NCBI GenBank assembly: GCA_007996965.1 | Contig: BIMP01000001.1 | Coordinates: 682,001 to 746,000, forward strand | DNA length: 64,000 bases | Source: a cyanobiont of Ornithocercus magnificus | GTDB taxonomy: Bacteria; Cyanobacteriota; Cyanobacteriia; PCC-6307; Cyanobiaceae | Direction: 5' to 3' | Shown: positions 57,804 to 64,000 of the stretch, in pieces | Numbering within the stretch: position 1 is the first letter of the stretch | Layout of the letters: every line of letters begins with the position of its first letter | Position numbers and translations under genes: made by a program | The notes under the pieces: generated by a model | Seen by the model: only the letters and a program-made list of their open reading frames with translations | What the model was told of the DNA's origin: nothing | Database searches by the model: none

Positions 57804-60734
57804 ATGGACGACAGATTGTTCGAGCACGTAATCCACATTCGCGGTGCGCGTCAACACAACCTCAAGAATTTTGATCTCATCTTACCACGTAACAAGCTGA
57901 TTGTATTTACTGGAGTTAGTGGTAGTGGTAAGAGCTCACTTGCGTTCGACACAGTTTTTGCTGAAGGCCAACGGCGTTACGTTGAGAGTCTCTCAACTTA
58001 CGCCCGTCAGTTTTTAGGGCAACTTGATAAACCTGACGTTGATGCAATTGAAGGTCTTTCCCCTGCCATCTCTATCGATCAGAGGTTTACTAGTCACAAC
58101 CCTCGTTCTACCGTCGGTACAGTCACAGAGATCCAAGATTATCTTCGTTTGCTGTTTGGCAGGGTTGGTGAACCCCACTGTCCGCTTTGTGATCGCCGCA
58201 TACGCCCTCAAACTATAGATGAGATGGTCGATCAGATTATAGCCTTGCCTGAAGGGACTCGCTACCAACTTCTAGCACCAGTTGTACGTGGTAAAAAGGG
58301 TGCTCATTCTCGCTTACTTAGCGGACTAGCTGCCGAAGGTTTTGCCCGTGTCCGTATCGATGGTGAGGTATATGAGTTAGCTGACAGCATAGAGCTAAGT
58401 CGCAGCCAGTCACACAATATTGAGGTTGTGGTTGACCGGCTTGTATCTAGAGAAGGTATACAAGAGCGGTTAACAGATTCCCTACGCACAACGCTGAAGC
58501 GTGGCAATGGTCTAGCAATGGTCGAAGTAGTTCCAAAACCTACTGAGGAAATACTGGATCTTACTAAGTGTGAATGGCTATACTCTGAAAACTTTGCCTG
58601 CCCAATTCATGGGGCAGTAATTGAGGAGTTATCTCCACGGCTGTTCTCATTTAATAGTCCCTATGGAGCTTGTAAAGACTGCCATGGCATTGGCTATCTG
58701 CGTAGGTTCGCAGTTGAAAAAATTGTTCCTAATCCTTCTCTTCCAGTCTATGCTGCTATCGCTTGTTGGAGTCAGAAAGAAAACAGTTATTACTCCTCAC
58801 TGCTCCTTTCCGTAAGTGAGGCTTTAGGCTTTGATATCAGCACACCATGGCAAGATCTAACAGAAACTCAGCGTGATATCCTACTTAATGGTAGTTGTGA
58901 TCTTGTCCAAGCCCAAAAAAGTAATTACCGTAACCATAGAAGTACCAGCTATACCAGAATATTCGAAGGCATAGTGCCGATTCTAGAGCGTCAACTTCGC
59001 AATGCGAGCAGCGAAGCTATCTGCCGAAAACTGGAAAAGTACCTAGAGACACTCCCTTGCACCAGCTGTGCTGGTCAGAGACTTAGGCCCGAGGCTCTTG
59101 CCGTAAGAGTGGGCCCTTTCCAGATTACTGATCTCACAGGAGTAAGTATTAGACAGGCCTTAAATCGGATCGAGTCACTAATGGGAGTTGTCACTACTAA
59201 GGCTGAGAGTTCTGAGCTGTTGCTAACACCACGTCAGATACAAATTAGTAGTCTTGTGCTACATGAGATTCGCACGCGGCTGAGGTTCTTGATCGATGTA
59301 GGCCTTGATTACTTAAGCTTAGACAGACCAGCGATGACACTATCAGGAGGCGAAGCTCAGCGTATCCGCCTGGCTACCCAGGTAGGTGCTGGACTTACAG
59401 GTGTGCTTTACGTATTGGATGAGCCTAGTATCGGATTGCACCAGCGGGATAATCAGCGCTTGCTATTTACCCTAGAGCGGCTTCGTGATCTTGGAAACAC
59501 TTTAATAGTTGTCGAACATGATGAAGATACTATCCGTGCTGCTGATCATATTGTCGATATTGGTCCGGGGGCGGGAGTACACGGAGGTCATATTGTTGTT
59601 GAAGGCTCCCTAGAGGATTTACTTGCCTCAAAGAAATCTATTACTGGTGCATATCTTAGTGGTCGTTATTGTACCCCGACGCCAGCAAAGCGACGAAATA
59701 CTGTTAACCAAAGCCTTAAATTAATTGATTGCAATCTAAATAACCTTAAAAATCTATCAGTGGACTTTCCTCTAAAACGTCTTCTTGTAGTTACTGGGGT
59801 TAGTGGGAGTGGAAAGAGCACCTTAGTTAACGGGCTACTTCGGCCTGCTTTAGAACACCATCTTGGACTCAAAGTAGCATTTCCTCAGGGTCTTAGCCAA
59901 CTGCATGGTGCTGATTCTATTGATAAGGTAATTGTTATTGATCAGTCTCCTATTGGTCGCACACCCCGCTCTAGTCCAGCTACATACACTGGTGCTTTTG
60001 ACCCTATTCGGCAATTATTTGCTACTGTCGTTGAAGCTAAAGCCCGTGGCTATCAGCCTGGTCAGTTCAGCTTTAACCTGAAAGGTGGTCGCTGTGAAGC
60101 GTGCCGCGGACAAGGTGTGAATGTTATCGAGATGAATTTCCTGCCAGATGTCTATGTACAGTGTGATGTTTGCAGAGGAGCCCGCTTTAATCGCGAGACC
60201 CTGCAAGTAACTTATAAGGGATACACTATTGCCGATGTTCTCCAGATGACAGTAGAGCAAGCAGCTGAGGTTTTCTCAGCTATTCCGCAGGCCGCTGATC
60301 GTCTCTGTACACTTGTAGATGTAGGCTTAGGTTATATCAAGCTGGGACAACCTGCTCCGACACTCTCAGGAGGTGAGGCTCAACGGGTAAAACTTGCTGC
60401 TGAGCTATCACGTCGTGCAACTGGCAAGACACTTTATCTGATCGATGAGCCGACCACTGGACTGAGCTTTTATGACGTCCACAAGTTAATGGACATTATG
60501 CAACGTCTTGTTGATAAAGGCAACTCCATTTTTGTCATTGAGCATAACCTTGATGTTATTCGTTGTGCCGATTGGGTAGTTGATCTTGGTCCTGAGGGTG
60601 GGGACTGTGGTGGCGACATTGTGGTAACCGGTACACCAGAAGATGTGGCTGCTCATTCGAGCAGCCACACTGGTCGCTATCTTCGTAAAGCTTTGCAACA
60701 ACATCCTCCTAGAGCTAATCCTGCTAGTACTTAA
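57804..60734 (+). CDS. uvrA: Excinuclease ABC subunit A
   Basis: UvrA finds bulky DNA damage and loads UvrB, essential for repair of UV damage in sunlit cells. The 976-residue protein has two ABC ATPase halves: GVSGSGKSSLA (about 37-47) and GVSGSGKSTLV, with signatures LSGGEAQRIRLA and LSGGEAQRVKLA. Zinc sites are CPIH...CKDC and CEAC...CDVC. The CxxH at the first finger matches cyanobacterial forms. The start is ATG 57804. Confidence 0.98.
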   Translation: MDDRLFEHVIHIRGARQHNLKNFDLILPRNKLIVFTGVSGSGKSSLAFDTVFAEGQRRYVESLSTYARQFLGQLDKPDVDAIEGLSPAISIDQRFTSHNPRSTVGTVTEIQDYLRLLFGRVGEPHCPLCDRRIRPQTIDEMVDQIIALPEGTRYQLLAPVVRGKKGAHSRLLSGLAAEGFARVRIDGEVYELADSIELSRSQSHNIEVVVDRLVSREGIQERLTDSLRTTLKRGNGLAMVEVVPKPTEEILDLTKCEWLYSENFACPIHGAVIEELSPRLFSFNSPYGACKDCHGIGYLRRFAVEKIVPNPSLPVYAAIACWSQKENSYYSSLLLSVSEALGFDISTPWQDLTETQRDILLNGSCDLVQAQKSNYRNHRSTSYTRIFEGIVPILERQLRNASSEAICRKLEKYLETLPCTSCAGQRLRPEALAVRVGPFQITDLTGVSIRQALNRIESLMGVVTTKAESSELLLTPRQIQISSLVLHEIRTRLRFLIDVGLDYLSLDRPAMTLSGGEAQRIRLATQVGAGLTGVLYVLDEPSIGLHQRDNQRLLFTLERLRDLGNTLIVVEHDEDTIRAADHIVDIGPGAGVHGGHIVVEGSLEDLLASKKSITGAYLSGRYCTPTPAKRRNTVNQSLKLIDCNLNNLKNLSVDFPLKRLLVVTGVSGSGKSTLVNGLLRPALEHHLGLKVAFPQGLSQLHGADSIDKVIVIDQSPIGRTPRSSPATYTGAFDPIRQLFATVVEAKARGYQPGQFSFNLKGGRCEACRGQGVNVIEMNFLPDVYVQCDVCRGARFNRETLQVTYKGYTIADVLQMTVEQAAEVFSAIPQAADRLCTLVDVGLGYIKLGQPAPTLSGGEAQRVKLAAELSRRATGKTLYLIDEPTTGLSFYDVHKLMDIMQRLVDKGNSIFVIEHNLDVIRCADWVVDLGPEGGDCGGDIVVTGTPEDVAAHSSSHTGRYLRKALQQHPPRANPAST

Positions 60735-60810
60735 AGCTAAGGGTTTGATGAACAGCCCACCTAGTTGCAGCTGAATCCAGAGGACACAATCTCTGGGGCG
60801 AGAGATCAGC

Positions 60811-60850
60811 GAGTGGAGGACACTCTATAAAAATATTTCGTCCTCCACTC
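60811..60850. terminator. Likely uvrA terminator hairpin
   Basis: GAGTGGAGGAC pairs exactly with GTCCTCCACTC (11 bp) around an 18-nt AT-rich loop, 77 bp after the uvrA stop. The T-run is inside the loop, not after the stem, so termination is probable from position but not classical. Confidence 0.45.
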
Positions 60851-60989
60851 TAGCTGTTCTGAATCTATTGTCCTTACTACAGCGTAAGCCTTGGTTTAAG
60901 ACACTGCATAGTCTTGTTACAGTTCCATTTCGATCCAGCTATCTACCTGTAGCTTCTTAGTCTTCCTTTAGCTTTCTTTAGTCTAGCGA

Positions 60990-61017
60990 CAAAATACCAT
61001 TATAGGCTGGTATTTTG
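60990..61017. promoter_or_regulatory. Stem-loop in the sps leader
   Basis: CAAAATACCA pairs exactly with TGGTATTTTG over 10 bp around an 8-nt loop, ending 34 bp before the sps ATG. It could act in transcription or translation control of sps, a salt- and cold-linked gene in this group. No known riboswitch matches. Confidence 0.35.
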
Positions 61018-61051
61018 GAATTGTCACGACTCCAGTCATAAGATCTGAGCA

Positions 61052-62434
61052 ATGGGTTTTCGGTTGCTGCATTTGCATTTGCATGGTCTGCTCCGTGCCC
61101 ATGACCTTGAGCTTGGCCGTGATGCCGATACTGGAGGTCAAACCCTTTACGTACTGGAATTAGCTAGGAGTCTGGCCTCCCGATCTGAGGTTGACAAAGT
61201 TGAGGTGGTTACACGACTAATACAAGATAGCCGGGTTTCCCGCGACTATGCTCAAACAAGAGAGCAAATCGCGCGAGGTGCAGAGATTGTGCGATTGCCT
61301 TTTGGTCCTCATCAGTATCTGCGCAAGGAGCTCCTTTGGCCATACCTCTCTGATCTTGCTGATCAGCTCGTCAAGCGCTTGCAAGATTCTCAAGCTTTTC
61401 TCCCTGATTGGATCCACGCCCACTATGCTGACGCTGGCTATGTAGGTGCTCTTGTAAGTCAGCAACTTGGGATTCCGTTAGTCTTTACCGGACATTCCCT
61501 TGGGCGTGAGAAGCAACAGCGACTCTTAACAGCTGGCGTTGATCTTAAGCAGATCGAAAAGTCCTATGCTATCAGTCGCCGAATCGATGCTGAAGAATTA
61601 GCACTAAAGCAATGCTCTTTAGTAATTACAAGTACCCAGCAAGAGCTAGAAGAGCAATACTGCCGGTATAGTTGCTTTGAATTTAGTAGAGCTGCAGTAG
61701 TTGCACCAGGGGTTGATACCAAGCGCTTCTACCCACATTCTGCACCAGAAGAACTGGCTGATATTGACAGATTGATGTCTCCTTTTCTTCGCCAGCTGTC
61801 GCAGCCACCACTACTGGCAATCTCCCGGGCTGTTCGTCGCAAGAATATTCCAGCTTTGCTCGAGGCTTACGGTCAATCCCCCCTGCTGCGCCAGCGCCAT
61901 AACCTAATCTTGGTCTTGGGCTGTCGAGATGATACCCATCAGATGGATAAGCAGCAGCGGGACGTCTTCCAGCAAGTATTTGAGCTAGTCGACCATTACA
62001 ACCTTTATGGCAAAGTTGCATATCCAAAGCATCATCAACGTACACAAGTTCCCTCAATCTATCGCTGGGCTGTGCATCATCGCGGACTATTTGTTAATCC
62101 AGCTCTCATTGAACCTTTTGGACTTACCCTACTTGAAGCTGCAGCCTGTGGTCTACCGATGGTAGCAACAGATGATGGCGGCCCTCGTGACATTTTAGCC
62201 TGCTGTGGCAATGGACTACTAACAAATGTGACTAACCTTAAAGCTCTTCAGGGTACTCTAGAGCAGGCAGGCACTAATAAACAACGCTGGCACCGCTGGA
62301 GCAATAATGGTATTGAGGCAGTTAAGAGGTGCTTTAGCTGGGATGCCCATGTCTGTCGCTATCTAAAGCTTATGCAGTACAGGCAAAGTCGTAGCTATTT
62401 ACCCGTCTTGATTAGATCAAAAGCTGCCGCCTAG
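61052..62434 (+). CDS. sps: Sucrose-phosphate synthase, glycosyltransferase domain only
   Basis: It transfers glucose from a nucleotide sugar to fructose-6-phosphate for sucrose, a compatible solute. The 460-residue GT4 protein has LHLHGLLRAHDLELGRDADTGGQ, the family start, HAHYADAGYVGA, FTGHSLGR and the donor site LIEPFGLTLLEAAACGLPMVATDDGGP. Some cyanobacterial proteins have about 700 residues with a fused phosphatase-like domain; this one ends after the transferase. Nothing coding follows for 317 bp. Its phosphatase would have to be elsewhere. Confidence 0.93.
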   Translation: MGFRLLHLHLHGLLRAHDLELGRDADTGGQTLYVLELARSLASRSEVDKVEVVTRLIQDSRVSRDYAQTREQIARGAEIVRLPFGPHQYLRKELLWPYLSDLADQLVKRLQDSQAFLPDWIHAHYADAGYVGALVSQQLGIPLVFTGHSLGREKQQRLLTAGVDLKQIEKSYAISRRIDAEELALKQCSLVITSTQQELEEQYCRYSCFEFSRAAVVAPGVDTKRFYPHSAPEELADIDRLMSPFLRQLSQPPLLAISRAVRRKNIPALLEAYGQSPLLRQRHNLILVLGCRDDTHQMDKQQRDVFQQVFELVDHYNLYGKVAYPKHHQRTQVPSIYRWAVHHRGLFVNPALIEPFGLTLLEAAACGLPMVATDDGGPRDILACCGNGLLTNVTNLKALQGTLEQAGTNKQRWHRWSNNGIEAVKRCFSWDAHVCRYLKLMQYRQSRSYLPVLIRSKAAA

Positions 62435-62752
62435 GCTTGATAATCTTCATGGCTGAGCCAATCTTGCATAAGTCAATGTAGCTTGTAGTAGCTTAAGGCA
62501 ATGCAATAGAGTGATAAAAGTATTTCATAGGGCTTTGCTTACACGAAACTCGGCTATTATCAATGCTACAGTTTTTTATACTGCTTGTGGTCGGAACCAA
62601 GATTAATCTGTTAGTCCCCAGGGTTAACCACATGAGAATAATGACTTTGCAATCTGAGCTACTGGCATCTGTACCATCGTTAACTCCATCCGTGCTTTAG
62701 TGGAGAGGGATTTGCTCAGACTGCCAGAAGTGAGAATCGAGATCTGCCCTCT
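62435..62752. other. Gap after sps
   Basis: About 318 bp with stops in all frames; only short open runs. I saw no remnant of a phosphatase-like domain and no strong hairpin. It should contain the promoter of the small membrane ORF at 62753. Confidence 0.45.
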
Positions 62753-62914
62753 ATGGTAAAGATTCTTGGATTTAGTACCACTGGTGACATTGACAATGAT
62801 TTATTGCTTGGTCTAGATATCGTATCCTTGCAAAAGTGGGTAGTCCTTTACCTAGTAATCTCAGTACTCGCATTTGCGCTTGTCTGGCTAGTTGGTACCT
62901 TGCGGCAACGCTGA
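62753..62914 (+). CDS. Candidate 53-residue single-helix membrane protein
   Basis: An ATG at 62753 opens a 53-codon frame to TGA at 62912-62914. It has a short acidic start (TTGDIDNDLLLGLD), then one clear transmembrane helix (WVVLYLVISVLAFALVWLVG, about 29-48) and a basic end LRQR, a topology that suits a small membrane subunit with the C terminus inside. It is too short to be found by common length cut-offs. It could be an accessory subunit of a thylakoid complex, but no family is recognised. Confidence 0.6.
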   Translation: MVKILGFSTTGDIDNDLLLGLDIVSLQKWVVLYLVISVLAFALVWLVGTLRQR

Positions 62915-62921
62915 ATGAATC

Positions 62922-63173
62922 TTAAGGATCTAGATCAGGGATAAGGTTTAGCTGTCGTGCTGATGTCTCCTCACTAATAAAACCCCAAGCATTGAAGATA
63001 TCTTGATCTGGGTGGACAATATGCTGTAGACCTTGTCTCTTTTCAAGTCGGAATCCCCCGCTGCTCATGCGTCGCATAAGCCTAGCTGCCTCCTCAAAGC
63101 GTGATGCCATTGCCTCAAGGCTCTTACAGTCACTGGTCAGTCCAGTATCTTTCCAGGTGAAGTAACTGCCCAT
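62922..63173 (-). CDS. Small conserved cyanobacterial hypothetical protein, 83 residues
   Basis: It starts MGSYFTWKDTGLTSDCKSLE, followed by MASRFEEAARLMRRMSSGGF and HPDQDIFNAWGFISEE. The compact helical-plus-strand make-up and well-formed ends say it is a real gene. I recall similar short proteins next to mraY in related genomes but no function. It is 9 bp downstream of the mraY stop on the same strand, so probably cotranscribed. Confidence 0.8.
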   Translation of the reverse strand: MGSYFTWKDTGLTSDCKSLEAMASRFEEAARLMRRMSSGGFRLEKRQGLQHIVHPDQDIFNAWGFISEETSARQLNLIPDLDP

Positions 63174-63182
63174 AGCAGATGG

Positions 63183-64000
63183 TCAGGTAGATGGACGCAG
63201 CAGTAGCCCAATCAGCACCAGGCTACCTGTCATTGCCCAAAAGCCTTGTACCACCCTCTGTTCGCAGACACCTCTAAGCTCGAAATGGTGGTGTAGTGGA
63301 GCCATGCGAAGCAAGCGATATCCAAAACCGTCAATTTTCTTGGTGGCCTTGAACACACATACTTGAAGGATTACGGACATTGACTCCACAAAAAAGACCC
63401 CTCCCATGACAAGTAAGGGCCAGAGACTATCAGAGAAAAGAGCAATGCCAGTCAGTGCACTTCCCATGGCCAGGGAGCCAGTATCGCCCATAAATACCTT
63501 TGCAGGAGCACAGTTGTGGATAAGGAAACCTAACCAAGCGCCTGCCATTGCCATGCTAAATCCTGCGATGGCGGGGTCACCACCATTACCCCGCAGTATC
63601 AGTTGTAGAGCCAGTCCTGTAAATACTAAGGCCCCGCAACCACTGGCTAGTCCATCAAGGCCATCAGTTAGGTTAGTTGCATTGCTCTCGGCAATGAAGA
63701 CCAGAAGGGCAAATGGCCAAAATAGCCAGCCAATATCTAGGCTTAAGTTCCATGGAAGACTAATAGTTGGACTAATCCAACCTTGTGCAGATGACCAACT
63801 AAGGAAGAATACAGCAGTAGCTACTTGCAGCAATAGCTTACCGCGTGGAGTTAAGCCAGCGTTGGTACATCGTATAAGACTAAGTAGGTCATCTAGTCCG
63901 CCAATTACCATAGCAGCAAGCGTGACTGCTACTAGGCCAAGCACCTGAGCACTACTATGGCCAGCAAAACTCGTCAAACTACCAACGATAGTACCAACCG
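63183..64000 (-). CDS. mraY: Phospho-MurNAc-pentapeptide transferase, C-terminal part
   Basis: MraY makes lipid I by joining UDP-MurNAc-pentapeptide to undecaprenyl phosphate at the membrane. About 272 residues are in the window; the N-terminal part lies beyond 64000, since the frame stays open to the edge ([13 protein letters not shown]). It is a multi-helix protein with [15 protein letters not shown], the active DD-region seen in [20 protein letters not shown] and the diagnostic [14 protein letters not shown]2, MurB and MurC in the window belong to the same pathway. Confidence 0.97.
   Translation of the reverse strand, partial: VGTIVGSLTSFAGHSSAQVLGLVAVTLAAMVIGGLDDLLSLIRCTNAGLTPRGKLLLQVATAVFFLSWSSAQGWISPTISLPWNLSLDIGWLFWPFALLVFIAESNATNLTDGLDGLASGCGALVFTGLALQLILRGNGGDPAIAGFSMAMAGAWLGFLIHNCAPAKVFMGDTGSLAMGSALTGIALFSDSLWPLLVMGGVFFVESMSVILQVCVFKATKKIDGFGYRLLRMAPLHHHFELRGVCEQRVVQGFWAMTGSLVLIGLLLRPST

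Larger units (their letters stand above)
60735..61051. other. Gap between uvrA and sps with two hairpins
   Basis: About 317 bp. It holds an 11-bp stem at 60811-60850 after uvrA and a 10-bp stem at 60990-61017 in the sps leader. No gene is seen. Confidence 0.6.

Noticed and set aside
57804-60734. Unusual CxxH zinc finger in UvrA as a defect
   Set aside because: I recall cyanobacterial UvrA proteins with the same CPxH form at this finger, so it is normal variation.
63515-63523. Exact DnaA box TTATCCACA as an origin mark
   Set aside because: A single box inside mraY coding sequence with no cluster or AT-rich unwinding element nearby.
1-64000. CRISPR arrays, phage genes, transposases, rRNA
   Set aside because: No regularly spaced repeats, integrase, transposase or rRNA-like stretches were seen when reading the window.

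Overview
This window reads as a chromosomal segment of a marine picocyanobacterium of the Prochlorococcus/Synechococcus group. The evidence is gene content and order. The right half carries dnaN, a PRC-barrel gene, purL, purF, a TPR gene, queG, hpsJ-like, DUF502, nusB, ftsY, a PP2C phosphatase, argH, an RRM gene, dus, msrB, grpE, dnaJ, a TusA-like gene, ybaB, murB, murC, gap2, thiL, a lumenal cyclophilin, efp, accB and pdxA. As I recall it, this is the order at the start of published picocyanobacterial chromosomes, here in reverse orientation. Sulfolipid genes (sqdB, sqdX), sucrose-phosphate synthase, cbiD, gap2 and several small cyanobacterial orphan families fit a photosynthetic cyanobacterium. 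Base composition is near 50% GC by eye. No phage genes, transposase genes, CRISPR array or rRNA were seen, and only one tRNA (Gly, anticodon CCC).

Layout. 1-7.9 kb: the start of asd, then the tig-clpP-clpX proteostasis cluster, an LRAT-fold gene, dnaX, and a convergent membrane glycosyltransferase. 7.9-9.2 kb: mostly non-coding, with a possible gene relic. 9.2-14.4 kb: rpmI-rplT, a TPR membrane protein, thiG, and the sulfolipid pair sqdB-sqdX. 14.4-22.4 kb: PBP2, a small orphan, a 1.2-kb gap with two strong hairpins, guaA, cbiD, a class V aminotransferase, tRNA-Gly and two small orphans. 22.8-26.6 kb: an AbrB-type membrane protein, two short exported proteins, an SDR protein and pdxA. 26.6-38.6 kb: accB-efp, cyclophilin, thiL, gap2, murC-murB-ybaB, tusA-like, dnaJ-grpE, msrB, dus and an RRM protein. 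38.7-45.1 kb: argH, PP2C phosphatase, ftsY-nusB, DUF502 and HpsJ-like. 45.2-54.7 kb: queG, a TPR protein, purF-purL, PRC protein, dnaN and thrC. 55-64 kb: ABC1 kinase, uvrA, sps, two small orphans and the C-terminal part of mraY.

The genes are mainly housekeeping: protein folding and turnover, replication clamp and clamp loader, purine, thiamine, B6 and cobalamin synthesis, peptidoglycan, sulfolipid and carbon metabolism. The unusual feature is erosion. Many gaps of 0.3-1.3 kb interrupt otherwise dense operons. At three of them a gene I would expect from conserved order (a parC/gyrA-type gene, recN, rsgA) is not visible. The PP2C phosphatase and one TPR protein lack a usable canonical start where homology or signal-peptide position says it should be. 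This pattern suits a lineage undergoing genome reduction, either a low-light Prochlorococcus-like genome or a host-associated relative. The sequence alone does not decide which. I did not find a clearly novel multi-gene system. The best leads are the gene losses, the 5'-disrupted phosphatase, the two hairpins near 17.4-17.7 kb and two unannotated 53-residue membrane ORFs.
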